64,000 bases of DNA from NCBI RefSeq assembly GCF_900119315.1, contig NZ_LT827010.1, forward strand, positions 4,621,001 through 4,685,000, in the 5' to 3' direction. Of the stretch, positions 35,225 through 44,240 are shown piece after piece. Source of the stretch: Actinoplanes sp. SE50/110. Its GTDB lineage: Bacteria; Actinomycetota; Actinomycetes; Mycobacteriales; Micromonosporaceae. Both the position numbers and the translations under genes were made by a program. A model generated the notes under the pieces. It did not search any database. It was not told where the DNA came from and saw nothing but the letters and a program-made list of their open reading frames with translations. Each line of letters starts with the position of its first letter. Within the stretch, counting starts at the first letter, position 1.

Positions 35225-36483
35225 GCGGGCCGGGTGTCCCGGCCGCGGCCGGCCCGGGTGCGGCCGCGACACCCGCCCCGACGGGTGTCGAGGAGACGCT
35301 GCGGCGGTTGATGCCCCAAGTCCTCGGTTCGCTGGTGCGGCGGTACGGGCAGTTCGACGGGTGTGAGGACGCGGTGCAGGAGGCCGGCCTGGCGGCGGCG
35401 CTGCAGTGGCCGGTGGACGGGGTGCCGGCCCATCCGCGAGGCTGGCTGATGACGGTGGCGGCGCGCCGGCTGGTCGACGAGGTGCGTAGCGGCTCGGCGC
35501 GGCGGGACCGGGAATCGGCCGTGGCGGCGCGGGCCGAGGTGCAGCCGGAGGAGGTGCCGGATCGGGACGACACGCTGCTTTTGCTGTTCCTGTGCTGTCA
35601 TCCGGCGCTGACCGCGGCCTCGCAGACGGCGCTGACGTTGCGGGCGGTCGGCGGGCTGACGACAGCCGAGATCGCGCGGGCGTTCCTGGTGCCGGAGGCG
35701 ACGATGGCGGCGCGGGTCAGCCGGGCGAAACAGCGGATCCGGGCGGCGGGCAGCACGTTTCCGCTGCCGTCGGCGCCGGAGCGGTTGCCGGTGGTGCTGC
35801 ACGTGCTCTACCTGATCTTCAACGAGGGGTACACGGCGTCGTCGGGGCGGTCGCTGGACCGGGCCGATCTGGCCGGGGAGGCGATCCGGCTGGCCCGGCT
35901 GGTGCACGCCCACCTGCCCGACGACGCGGAGGTGAGCGGGCTGCTGGCACTGATGGTGCTGACGCACGCCCGGCGGACCGCACGGACGACCGCTGCCGGT
36001 GATCTGATTCCGTTGCAGGAGCAGGATCGGTCACTCTGGGACCGGGATCTGATCCGGGAAGGGTTGTCGCTGGCGAAGGCGGCGCTGGGCGGGCCGACGC
36101 TCGGGCAGTATCAGTTGCAGGCGGCAATCGCGGCGACGCACGCGGACGCGGCTGCCGCGGGGGAGACGGACTGGCGGCAGATCCACGCGCTGTACCTGAT
36201 CCTGGAGCGGATCGCGCCGAACCCGATGGTGACCCTGAACCGGGCGATCGCGCTGGCCGAGATCGATGGTCCGCGGGCGGGGCTGGCACTGCTGGCCGGC
36301 CTGGACGCCGACGAGCGGCTGGCCGGGCATCACCGGTTGTGGTCGGTGCGGGCGCATCTGCTGGAGGCGGCGGGGGAGCGGGGCGCGGCGTACGACTTCT
36401 ACCGGCGTGCGGCGAAAGCGACGGCGAGCCTGGCCGAACGGCGCCACCTGGAGGCGCGGGCCGCTCGTTGCCGACCGAGCTGA
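35221..36483 (+). CDS. ECF42-type RNA polymerase sigma factor
   Basis: 420 residues, far longer than usual ECF factors because of the C-terminal helical extension typical of group ECF42. Region 2: VLGSLVRRYGQFDGCEDAVQEA; region 4: LTLRAVGGLTTAEIARAFLVPEATMAARVSRAKQRI. Extension: LIFNEGYTASS, LAEIDGPRAGLALLAGLD and a TPR-like array. There is no anti-sigma gene; the extension is thought to take part in control. Translationally coupled to the DGPF gene. Confidence 0.92.
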   Translation: MSGPGVPAAAGPGAAATPAPTGVEETLRRLMPQVLGSLVRRYGQFDGCEDAVQEAGLAAALQWPVDGVPAHPRGWLMTVAARRLVDEVRSGSARRDRESAVAARAEVQPEEVPDRDDTLLLLFLCCHPALTAASQTALTLRAVGGLTTAEIARAFLVPEATMAARVSRAKQRIRAAGSTFPLPSAPERLPVVLHVLYLIFNEGYTASSGRSLDRADLAGEAIRLARLVHAHLPDDAEVSGLLALMVLTHARRTARTTAAGDLIPLQEQDRSLWDRDLIREGLSLAKAALGGPTLGQYQLQAAIAATHADAAAAGETDWRQIHALYLILERIAPNPMVTLNRAIALAEIDGPRAGLALLAGLDADERLAGHHRLWSVRAHLLEAAGERGAAYDFYRRAAKATASLAERRHLEARAARCRPS

Positions 36484-36579
36484 CCGTCTGCGGTAGATGT
36501 GGTGGGCGGGGTCGTCAGCCGCGGTGGTCCTCAGGGTCGACCAGGTATCAGCTCCCCCAGACCACCGGTGGTGATGGCG

Positions 36580-37533
36580 TCAGGCGATGGGGGCTGCCGC
36601 GGTGGTGTGGCGGCGGGTGGCCAGCCGGAGGGGGACGGCGATGAGTCGTTCGCGGAGGCCGCGGGGGTGGGTGAACTCGGTGAGGTTCTCGGCGAGGAAG
36701 GCTTCGATCGTTCTCGGTGTGTGGCCGGTGACGTCCCGTACGGTGCTGGTGGGGGTTTCGGGGTGGGTCAGGGTCATGGCCTGGATTTCGAGGAGGTGTT
36801 CGATGGTCCAGGTTGGCAGGCCGGCGCGGTGCAGCTTCGCGGCGTACTCGGGTGGTCGCATGGTGAGGTAGCGGGTGGGACGCCCGAGTGCGCTCAGGTG
36901 CCGCGCGACGTCGGGGTAGCTGACGGCTCTGGGTCCGGTGAGGACCAGCGCGCGGCCGTGGGTGCGGGTGGTGGTGAGGGCGGTGGTGGCGACGTCGGCG
37001 ATGTCGCGGACGTCGACCATGTTCATCGGGGTGTCCGCGGTGGTGCCGGTGAAGAAGCCGGCCATCCGGATGGGCGGAGCGTTGTGGAGCAGGTTCTGCA
37101 TGAACGCGTACGGGCGCAGGAACGTGTGTCGCATGTCGTGGCGTGCGCCCGCGGCGACGATGGCTTGCTCGATGGTGTGGTGCATGCGGGCGATGGCGAC
37201 GGGCACTTCGGGTCCGACGTAGGGCGCGGAGACCTTGACCAGGTGCTCGACCCGGGCATCCAGGGCGGCGCGGACGACGGCGAGTTCGTGGTGCTGCTGC
37301 TGCGGCCCGTTGGCCATGACCAGGAAGACCTGCCGTACGCCGTGGACGGCGCGGCGCAGGCAGTCCTCGTCGGCGACGTCGCCGACGACCACGTCGATGG
37401 TGCCGGCCGCGGACAGCGACATCACGGCGGGTGTGGGGCGTCGGACCAGGGCGCGTACGGGCGCCTGGAGTGCGGCCAGGCGGTGCAGGACGGCGCCGCC
37501 GACGAGTCCGGTGGCTCCGAGAACGAGGATCAT
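36580..37533 (-). CDS. NmrA-like NAD(P)-binding protein
   Basis: 317 residues. Starts with the dinucleotide loop LVLGATGLVGGAVL, then RALVRRP and GDVADEDCLRRAVHGV, as in NmrA/atypical SDR proteins. HTFLRPYAFMQNLL and NMVDVRDIADVA support the family. No catalytic Tyr/Lys pair is obvious, consistent with the redox-sensing or ligand-binding role of many members. Genes 36580 and 37669 are on the same strand, opposite the LysR gene, and are probable targets. Confidence 0.85.
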   Translation of the reverse strand: MILVLGATGLVGGAVLHRLAALQAPVRALVRRPTPAVMSLSAAGTIDVVVGDVADEDCLRRAVHGVRQVFLVMANGPQQQHHELAVVRAALDARVEHLVKVSAPYVGPEVPVAIARMHHTIEQAIVAAGARHDMRHTFLRPYAFMQNLLHNAPPIRMAGFFTGTTADTPMNMVDVRDIADVATTALTTTRTHGRALVLTGPRAVSYPDVARHLSALGRPTRYLTMRPPEYAAKLHRAGLPTWTIEHLLEIQAMTLTHPETPTSTVRDVTGHTPRTIEAFLAENLTEFTHPRGLRERLIAVPLRLATRRHTTAAAPIA

Positions 37534-37668
37534 GGGGTTGCCTTTCGTCGGTGACAGCGTGCGGGTCGTCGGCGATGCGGTGACCGGACACCGGGGGCGG
37601 TTGCCCGGTCGGGGCTCCAGCGGGAAAGGGTGTGCCGAGCCGTCGCAGCGAGCTGAGATGGACTGCGG

Positions 37669-38187
37669 TCATCGGCTGGCGGGACGCGCGGCAACGCGCC
37701 GACGTCCGGCGCGGCGGCTGGTCCGGTTGGTGCGGGCCCATCGGCCGGCGACCAGACCGCCGCCGATCGCGGCGGACGTGAGGGTGTACTGCAGCGCGGA
37801 CAGTGGCAGGACACCGTTGCCGATGAGGACAGCGCTGCCGGCGCCCGCGAGTACCGTGCAGGCCAGGGCCGCGAGGGTGAACGCCCGGGCGCTGCGCGCG
37901 GCCGTCGGCCGTCGGGGCGGTGTGCGCCCACGGGTCCACAGCGTTACCAGCGCCGACGCGACGGCCGACGGGATAGCGATCGTGGTCCAGGCGGCTGTGG
38001 CCAGTGCCGTGGCGACCGCACGGTCGGGGATCACCAGCGCGTTCCCGGCCGTGGTCACCGCCGGGAGCAGATACGCAGGGACGACGGCGGTGGCCAGCGC
38101 CACCAGCACAGGAGGCCGGTCTGGCGCACGCTGCGGCCCGGGGTGGCCAGTCGCAAGCGGGCTGCTGGTTGATTCGGTGGGGGGCAT
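37669..38187 (-). CDS. DUF6069-like integral membrane protein
   Basis: 172 residues from ATG 38187. About four hydrophobic helices (PVLVALATAVVPAYLLPAV, AWTTIAIPSAVASALVTL, AFTLAALACTVLAGAGSAVL, ALQYTLTSAAIGGGLVAG) and an Arg-rich cytoplasmic tail. The pattern matches DUF6069-type proteins of unknown function. Divergent from the LysR gene. Confidence 0.7.
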   Translation of the reverse strand: MPPTESTSSPLATGHPGPQRAPDRPPVLVALATAVVPAYLLPAVTTAGNALVIPDRAVATALATAAWTTIAIPSAVASALVTLWTRGRTPPRRPTAARSARAFTLAALACTVLAGAGSAVLIGNGVLPLSALQYTLTSAAIGGGLVAGRWARTNRTSRRAGRRRVAARPASR

Positions 38188-38289
38188 CGGCGGGGGTCCC
38201 TTCGGAGGCGCTGCCGGCGGGTCTCTCCCGCTGCCGCCGACGGTACGGGCGTTGCCAGCATGGGCACTAGACGCGAAGATCCGAACGCG

Positions 38290-38309
38290 TTGTTGCACAC
38301 GGGGAACAA
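38290..38309. promoter_or_regulatory. LysR-type operator
   Basis: TTGTT (38290-38294), 10-base spacer, AACAA (38305-38309), an inverted repeat of T-N11-A type, located 21 bases before the LysR start and in the shared region with the minus-strand genes. Confidence 0.5.
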
Positions 38310-38329
38310 TCGCAGGGACACTTCACACC

Positions 38330-39328
38330 GTGACACTGGAGCCCACGGCGAAGCCGGCAGTCGCCGGCGGGACCCTTCGACCCACCTCGCCGCACCACAC
38401 CGCTGCCGGTCAGGCCCCGCACACACCGGGCGGTCTCGACCTCGACGACGTCGCGGTTTTCGTCCAAGTCGTGGACTGCGGCGGGTTCACCGCCGCGGCT
38501 CGGGTACTGCGCATACCGAAGTCGTCGGTCAGCCGCCAGGTCAAGCGGCTTGAGCAACGCCTCGGCACGCAGCTGCTGCACCGCAGCACCCGAGCGGTCA
38601 GCCTGACCGACGCCGGCCGGGCCTTCCACCGTCGCGTCGCAGCCGCCCTCGCCGAGGTCGGCGACGCCGTCACCGCGGCCGTCGACGCCCGCGAAGTGCC
38701 CCGCGGTGTCATCCGGTTCACCGCGCCGCCGGACCTCGGCGCGGAGGTGCTGCCCGCGTTGCTGACCAGCTTCACCGCCCAACACCCGCTGGTACGCGTC
38801 GACATCGACCTGCTCGCGCACACCCCCGACCTTGTCGAAGCCGGCTACGACCTGGCCCTGCGGGTGGGTCGGCCATCCCAGCACGGGTTGACCACCGACA
38901 AGTTGCAGGACATGAGCTTCCGGCTCTACGCCTCGCCCGGCTACCTGGCCGGCCCCACCGGCATCCCCGCCACGGTGGAGCAGCTCGCCGAGCACAGCTG
39001 CATCCTGTTCCGCGCCCACAACGGACAGGCCCGATGGCAGCTGCACCGTCATCCGCACGGCGACGACGGGGTCGACGTCACCGTGAGCGGAAGGCTGACC
39101 GTCAACGACATGTCCTTCGTCCGGCGAGCCGCTGTCGCCGGCGCCGGCATCGCCCTGCTACCCCGACTCGTCGGCGAGTACGCCGTCGCCAGCGGCGAGC
39201 TCATCCCCGTCTTGCCCGCCTATGAGACAGCCGGCTTCCCCCTGTACCTGGCCTACCCCTCCGCCCGGCACGTACCGCTCGCCGTCAGAGCGCTCCGAGA
39301 CCATCTCCTCGCCGCATTCCCCACCTGA
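38330..39328 (+). CDS. LysR-family transcriptional regulator
   Basis: 332 residues from GTG 38330. The HTH begins LDDVAVFVQVVDCGGFTAAARVLRIPKSSVSRQVKRLEQRLG, about 35 residues after the start; the extra N-terminal segment is probably unstructured or the true start is later. C-terminal periplasmic-binding-protein-like effector domain. Regulates the divergent NmrA-like and DUF6069 genes by position. Confidence 0.88.
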   Translation: MTLEPTAKPAVAGGTLRPTSPHHTAAGQAPHTPGGLDLDDVAVFVQVVDCGGFTAAARVLRIPKSSVSRQVKRLEQRLGTQLLHRSTRAVSLTDAGRAFHRRVAAALAEVGDAVTAAVDAREVPRGVIRFTAPPDLGAEVLPALLTSFTAQHPLVRVDIDLLAHTPDLVEAGYDLALRVGRPSQHGLTTDKLQDMSFRLYASPGYLAGPTGIPATVEQLAEHSCILFRAHNGQARWQLHRHPHGDDGVDVTVSGRLTVNDMSFVRRAAVAGAGIALLPRLVGEYAVASGELIPVLPAYETAGFPLYLAYPSARHVPLAVRALRDHLLAAFPT

Positions 39329-39562
39329 AAGTGGGTCAGCCCGATATTGCCGTGGCCCTCACCGCGACGGCAGGCCTCGGGCGACAAGGTCGGCTTCGGT
39401 GTGCGCCTGTCAGCTCCCGTGGCCCCGGGCGGAAGATGGTCAGCTCTTACGCAACCGCTGCCGCCGGGCCAGCTTCGTTGTGCGGAGACACCATCGACCA
39501 ACCCTTCGGCACGTCGTGGACCCGGCCTGTGCGCGCCGGATCCGACGGTCGCGACCCGGCTT

Positions 39563-40135
39563 CTAGGGTGTGGGCCGGGTGGCGCCCAGGAAGTCCTCCC
39601 GGCTCATGGCGATGAGGTGGGCCAGCGTGTGCTGGTTATCCGGCTGGTTCCACTGATTGCGGGCCACGAAAAAGATCGCCACCGCGGTCCAGGCGGCGAC
39701 GGTCGCGGCGGCGTCGGCCGTGCCGCGGTCGCGCAGCGCGGCGGCGATCCGGTCCGCCAGGATGGCGCGTTTGACCAGTTCACGTTCCTGCAGTTCGGGG
39801 CTGGCGGCGATGACCCGGCCGAGCACGACCGCGCCCTCGCGGAACTGCTCGTAGACCTGGTCGGAGACGGCCTGCAGCCCGGCGACCGCGGCGCGAAGCG
39901 GGTCCGTCCCGTGGTCCTGGCCGCGGATCTCGGCGGCGATGAGTTCCTCGGAGTGTTCCTGGCCGGCGAAGACCACCTCGCGCTTGTCGGCGAAGTGGTG
40001 GAAGAACGTGCGCCGGTTCATCCCGGCCCGTTCGGTGATCTGCGCGACCGTCGTCTTCTCGAAGCCCTGCTCGTCGAAGAGCGTCAGCGCCGCCGTGCGC
40101 AGGCGCTCGACCGTGCCGGGTACCCATCTCGCCAT
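39563..40135 (-). CDS. TetR-family repressor
   Basis: 190 residues from ATG 40135. N-terminal HTH: ALTLFDEQGFEKTTVAQITERAGMNRRTFFHHFADKREVV. Leaderless: TAGGCT (minus strand, 40148-40143) is 7 bases before the ATG. Divergent from a dehydrogenase gene across an 88-bp region containing a 25-bp perfect inverted repeat, so autoregulation and control of the dehydrogenase are likely. Confidence 0.9.
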   Translation of the reverse strand: MARWVPGTVERLRTAALTLFDEQGFEKTTVAQITERAGMNRRTFFHHFADKREVVFAGQEHSEELIAAEIRGQDHGTDPLRAAVAGLQAVSDQVYEQFREGAVVLGRVIAASPELQERELVKRAILADRIAAALRDRGTADAAATVAAWTAVAIFFVARNQWNQPDNQHTLAHLIAMSREDFLGATRPTP

Positions 40136-40146
40136 GGGGCACAGCC

Positions 40147-40207
40147 TACGTGATTGCACTCAGTGGCATCATCATCGTATCGTGATGCCACTGAGTGCAA
40201 TCACGTA
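40147..40207. promoter_or_regulatory. Double TetR operator, 25-bp perfect inverted repeat
   Basis: Arms 40147-40171 and 40183-40207 are exactly complementary, with an 11-base spacer. Each arm contains the shorter palindrome CACTCAGTG (or its complement), so each could hold one dimer. The left arm spans the -35/-10 region of the TetR gene; the right arm precedes the dehydrogenase ribosome site. Confidence 0.8.
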
Positions 40208-40223
40208 CTGGAGGAGTGCCCCC

Positions 40224-41099
40224 ATGTCCCCATTCACCCTTCCCGATCTGACCGGGCGGATCGCGATCGTCACCGGAGCCAACTCCGGCGTCGGCCTGGC
40301 CACCACCCGGGCGCTGGCCGGCGCCGGCGCCCGGGTCGTGCTCGCCGTGCGTGACATGGGCAAGGGCGAGGCCGCCGCCCGCACCATCAGCGGCAGCGTC
40401 GAGGTGCGCCGCCTCGACCTGGCCGACCTGTCGTCCGTACGGTCGTTCGCCGACAGCTGGTCCGGGCCGATCGACCTGCTGATCAACAACGCCGGGATCA
40501 CCGCGCCGGAGCTACGCCGTACCGTCGATGGGTTCGAATTGCAGTTCGGCACCAACCATCTCGGGCCGTTCGCCCTGACCAACCTGCTGTTGCCACAGGT
40601 CACCGGGCGGGTGGTGAGCCTGGCGTCGCAGGCCGAGCGGATGGGCCGTCTGGACCTGGACGATCCGAACGACGAGCGCCGCGCCTACAGGCAGTCGCCG
40701 GCCTACAACCGGTCGAAGCTGGCGAACATGCTGTTCATCGCGGAACTGCAGCGGCGCCTGGACGCGGCCGGCTCGCCGGTGCGGGCCATGGCCGCGCACC
40801 CCGGGCTGGTGCGTACCGACATCTACACCGAGGCCGGCCCGGTCAGCCGGTTCATCGTCCGCACCTTGGGCCAGAGTGCCGAGCAGGGTGCGCTGCCGGT
40901 CCTCTACGCCGCAGCCGCCGACCTGCCCGGCAACAGCTTCACCGGGCCGAGCCGCTTCGCCCACATGATCGGCGAGCCCCAATTGATCAACCGCTCCGCC
41001 CGCGCTCGCGACGAGCAACTGGCGGCGCGCCTGTGGTCGGTATCCGAGAAGCTGACCGGCGTACGGTTCCCGGCCGCGCTGGTCGAGCGGGCGGTGTAA
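40224..41099 (+). CDS. Short-chain dehydrogenase/reductase
   Basis: 291 residues; GGAGGAG before ATG 40224. TGANSGVG cofactor loop, NNAG, catalytic Tyr/Lys in YNRSK and a Ser in SLASQAE, so the active site is complete. Resembles the retinol-dehydrogenase-like SDR group that reduces aldehydes or ketones. Regulated by the divergent TetR protein by position. Confidence 0.9.
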   Translation: MSPFTLPDLTGRIAIVTGANSGVGLATTRALAGAGARVVLAVRDMGKGEAAARTISGSVEVRRLDLADLSSVRSFADSWSGPIDLLINNAGITAPELRRTVDGFELQFGTNHLGPFALTNLLLPQVTGRVVSLASQAERMGRLDLDDPNDERRAYRQSPAYNRSKLANMLFIAELQRRLDAAGSPVRAMAAHPGLVRTDIYTEAGPVSRFIVRTLGQSAEQGALPVLYAAAADLPGNSFTGPSRFAHMIGEPQLINRSARARDEQLAARLWSVSEKLTGVRFPAALVERAV

Positions 41100-41271
41100 C
41101 GGTTGCGGCGACCGGGATCGCCGGACGGTCGTCGGCTGCTCGGCTTTGGGCGCGGCCACTGCCAGCTATTGGGGACAGGCGTCCAGGAGAGGGCCGACAT
41201 CAACTACTCACCGTTGTTTTTGGTCTGGAAACCACTTCGTGAGGGGCCAGCAATTGCTCGCGGCGCCGATG

Positions 41272-42114
41272 TGCAACGCTCCGTCGATGATCGCCAGAAC
41301 GCCGTACGACGACGACCGCTCCCATTTCTCGCGCCGTGCCCTTGCCCGTCTGGTCCTCTCCGACCAGGCCAGCGGTCTGTCCAATGCTGCGGCGAGTCTG
41401 GCGGTCACCCGCTACGACGAGTTCTCCGGCGCCGGCGGCCGCGTCAGCGAGGCGGCGGCGGTGGCCAGTCATGCGGATCGGCTCGTCATCACTGCGGTGA
41501 TCTACGAACGGGAACGCGGCAGTTCCTGGGAGGACATCGGCCGGTATCTAGACCTCAGCGGTCCCGCAGCGGAGCAGCGGTTCGCATCGGCCGTCGAGCA
41601 CTGGCATTCCGCGTTCGACGCCCCTTACCGCCTCGACGAGACGGGCCGGAAACGCATCCCGCAGTTGCCCACCGCTGCCTACGATCCCGCTCGCTCGATC
41701 CGCAATCTGGACCTCTGGGCGGACGTGCGTCTTGGATTCGACGACAAGCACGCCGTCAGTGGTGGCCTACAGCCGCGCGACGACACCGAGGAGGAGGCGG
41801 GGCTGCCGAAGCCGAAGGGCACCGAGATAGACGGGCGAATCCAGCTACCGCACCTTGGTGCCTTCCTCGACCTGCTCTCCGAGTACGCCCTGCACCGCCC
41901 CACCGGCAAAGCTCGCGAGGTGGTGGCCAGGGCAATGGACAACAGCAAGGACGAAGGCAGGGGCAGCTGGCACTCATACACCATGGACGGGATCTTCGAG
42001 ACGCTCGACGTCCGCCTGGCACCCCACGGTGACATGGTCTCTGTCATTGTCGCCGGCGCGCACTCGCCGGCGTTGCGGTTGCAGATCAGCACGCTCTTGG
42101 ACGCCTTCGCCTGA
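41272..42114 (+). CDS. Hypothetical protein
   Basis: 280 residues from ATG 41272 (ATG 41287 also fits). Helical N-terminal part (ALARLVLSDQASGLSNAA), a segment with ERERGSSWEDIGRYLDLSGPAAEQRF that resembles a helix-turn-helix, and a second half with LPHLGAFLDLLSEYALHRPTGKAREVVARAMD. A small regulator is possible. No family recognised. Confidence 0.65.
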   Translation, partial: CNAPSMIARTPYDDDRSHFSRRALARLVLSDQASGLSNAAASLAVTRYDEFSGAGGRVSEAAAVASHADRLVITAVIYERERGSSWEDIGRYLDLSGPAAEQRFASAVEHWHSAFDAPYRLDETGRKRIPQLPTAAYDPARSIRNLDLWADVRLGFDDKHAVSGGLQPRDDTEEEAGLPKPKGTEIDGRIQLPHLGAFLDLLSEYALHRPTGKAREVVARAMDNSKDEGRGSWHSYTMDGIFETLDVRLAPHGDMVSVIVAGAHSPALRLQISTLLDAFA

Positions 42115-42245
42115 GTGCCGACCAGGAGACTCGATGCTGCGAACGCCTGCCCTGCACGCGCCTGATTCGGCCCCAGGTGCCCGCATACGGAAGTAATCGG
42201 CGGGGGGCTCAACGTCGAGAATAGGCGACAGTTGAATAGGCGCTC

Positions 42246-42478
42246 TCACCAGTAGGGCGGCCCATGACCGAGGTGCTCCGTCATCACCTCGTTCAGCGCC
42301 GTCTCGAGAACATTCTTGGTGAACAGCTTCAACAGCCCGTTCGGGCCGGTCAGCTCTCAGCCTCGCTGCCGGGCCTCGGCCACCGTCGCAGCCGCCGCGG
42401 ACTGCTCAGGCGACAGCCCACGGCCTTTGACCACGGCCCTCTTCGACGGCTCCACGATCTCTGCGGTCTTTTACTCAC
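42246..42478 (-). pseudogene. IS256-family transposase, N-terminal fragment
   Basis: From the GTG at 42478 the intended reading is VSK-TAEIVEPSKRAVVKGRGLSPEQ, with a 2-base insertion after VSK, an in-frame TGA after EARQRG, then ELTGPNGLLKLFTKNVLETAL, EVMTEHLGHGPPYW and a stop. This is the start of an IS256/Mutator transposase. Only about 75 residues remain. The element's end probably lies near 42545. Confidence 0.75.
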
Positions 42479-42639
42479 CGTGCCCATCCCGCCGAACCAA
42501 AACCCGCGAATCGAGCCAGAAAAGCCGCTCGTGGCACAGTCCCTCGGGGCGATGCGGACACGCCAGAGGGCTACGTCGGATGACACTGCTGTGGTGGTGC
42601 CATCGGCGTTGCGCGCCGAGGGGTCAGCGCGCCGGCCGG

Positions 42640-42831
42640 CTTGACCTGCGGGGAAACGGTCGACCCGGCTGCGCCACGGAACGATCCTCGTTCGGTTCCG
42701 AGCCGGGCCCCAAGCCGCGGTCGATCGCCTCCGCGGCGGCCTCGTGGAACCACCAGCGGTGCACGTGCGGGGCGTTCAGCCAGCGCTGGAGCAGGAGATC
42801 AGTCGTTCTCGGTCACCGGGTGCCAGGTCAT
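42640..42831 (-). pseudogene. GNAT acetyltransferase, broken remnant
   Basis: ATG 42831 gives MTWHPVTEND then stops; with one base removed the frame continues LLLQRWLNAPHVHRWWFHEAAAEAIDRG, as in aminoglycoside 6-prime acetyltransferase-like GNATs (W-L-x-x-P-H-V-x-x-W-W). It is lost after about 60 residues. The upstream end carries the 18-nt motif shared with 34327. Confidence 0.65.
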
Positions 42832-42869
42832 CACATCGGTCACGCTCCGGACGCTACGGGAGGCCGTTT

Positions 42870-42887
42870 CCTATCTTCCTAGGATGC
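42870..42887. repeat. 18-nt motif shared with 34327-34344
   Basis: Second identical copy of CCTATCTTCCTAGGATGC, 39 bases upstream of the broken GNAT gene start at 42831, in its promoter region. Confidence 0.6.
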
Positions 42888-43104
42888 CTTAGAGGCGGTG
42901 CGACAAGTCGCACCAAACTCCAAAAGGACGGCTCCGCCGACCGCACAGAAAAGATCAAAAGCCGATTGGCGCGTACGACGGTGGCAGCTCGCGCCGAAAG
43001 CGGTTGCGGCTCGGAGCGGCCTGTCCGACACGAGGTCGTGGTGGCCCGGCTTTCGAGCCCGGGCGGGGTGCCACCGCAGACGGTTCCGAGGACCCGGTGG
43101 GTGG

Positions 43105-43569
43105 TTACCGGGCCGGAGGTGCTTCGTAGAGGGCGAGGATCTGGTCGGCTACGCAGGCGGGGCGAGGTTCGCCGTCGATTTCGGCGGTGGTGCGCAGGAC
43201 CAGGCGGGCGCCGTTGGGCAGGCGTCGGGACTGGAGGAGGCGGATGCTGCCTCGCAGGCGGGCGCCGGCGCGGACCGGGGTGTGGAAGCGGACGCGGTCG
43301 AAGCCGCCGTTGACGACGAAGGTGACGTTGTCGACCTGGACGATCTCGGTCAGGAAGGTCATGCACAGGGAGAGGGTGAGCGCGCCGTGGGCGATGGTGG
43401 TGCCGAACGGGCCCTCGCGGCGGGCGCGGGCGGGGTCGGTGTGGATCCACTGGTGGTCGCCGGTGATGTCGGCGAAGCCGGTGATGCGGGGCTGGTCGAT
43501 CAGGTGCCAGGCGGTGGTGCCCAGTTCTTCGCGGCTGAGGAGGTCGTCGAGTCCGGTGAATCGGGGCAT
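43105..43569 (-). CDS. MaoC-family dehydratase
   Basis: 154 residues with a hot-dog fold. The hydratase motif is FADITGDHQWIHTDPARARREGPFGTTIAHGALTLSL, containing the catalytic Asp (ITGD) and His (WIH) of (R)-specific enoyl-CoA hydratases. Standalone gene; acts in fatty acid or polyketide precursor metabolism. Confidence 0.9.
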   Translation of the reverse strand: MPRFTGLDDLLSREELGTTAWHLIDQPRITGFADITGDHQWIHTDPARARREGPFGTTIAHGALTLSLCMTFLTEIVQVDNVTFVVNGGFDRVRFHTPVRAGARLRGSIRLLQSRRLPNGARLVLRTTAEIDGEPRPACVADQILALYEAPPAR

Positions 43570-43715
43570 GGCGACACCCTAGAGGAGCCGGGGTCGTCCG
43601 GGTGGCCCTCGACCGGCGGTGGCTTTCGGTGTCGGTGCGGTGCGCGTGGGGTTTGCCTGCTCGGTGAAGGAACCGGCATCGATGGTCAGCAGGCCGGCTC
43701 TGTGATCATTCTGGG

Positions 43716-44240
43716 GTGACCAGTTTTCCCGCGACCGCGCGCCGGGTTCGTGACGAGAGCCTCGACCCCCGACGACGGCGAGTGCGTCTGCGGAACTGCC
43801 TCTACCATTTCGCGCCGTATGGTTTCCACGCCACTTGGCATCATCTGGCGACCACGCACCGCATTCCGGGGCGTATCGAGGCCGATCCGTCGTCGCTGGT
43901 CCGGGCCCTCGACGAGGTGGAGGCGGCCCGCGCTCTGGTGCTGCCGAGGGTGGTCGCCTTCGCTGCCCGGCGACGCCTGCAGAAGCGGGAGGGCAGACGT
44001 GTCCCGGCGGCGCTGCATCCGTGGGACTCATGGGGTTGCCACGACATCGCCTACTGTCCCGATCCGCGGAAGCATCCGGCCGAGCCGCTGCCGGTTGTGG
44101 TGGACCGGGTGCTCGATGCGTGCGCCGCCGGTGCCGACCGGGCCGGAGGGTGCCTGGTCTGCGGTCGGGAGGACTGGGACCTGTGGAGAGTTTGCCGCAA
44201 CTGCGGTGTCGCGTCCGGAGGCCCCGGCACCCATTACTGA
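43716..44240 (+). CDS. Hypothetical protein with zinc-knuckle tail
   Basis: 174 residues from GTG 43716. Contains WHHLATTHRIPGRI and a C-terminal pair CLVCGREDWDLWRVCRNCG, a four-Cys zinc-binding motif. Some residues (HPWDSWGCHD) suggest a helical nucleic-acid binder. Function unknown. Confidence 0.6.
   Translation: MTSFPATARRVRDESLDPRRRRVRLRNCLYHFAPYGFHATWHHLATTHRIPGRIEADPSSLVRALDEVEAARALVLPRVVAFAARRRLQKREGRRVPAALHPWDSWGCHDIAYCPDPRKHPAEPLPVVVDRVLDACAAGADRAGGCLVCGREDWDLWRVCRNCGVASGGPGTHY

Noticed and set aside
37235..38329. N-terminal extension of the LysR gene frame
   Set aside because: The first 365 codons run antisense to the NmrA-like gene and are not LysR-like; the GTG at 38330 is used instead.
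40528..40545. GGTTCGAAT-like tRNA T-loop sequence
   Set aside because: It lies in the SDR coding sequence and no acceptor or anticodon stem surrounds it.
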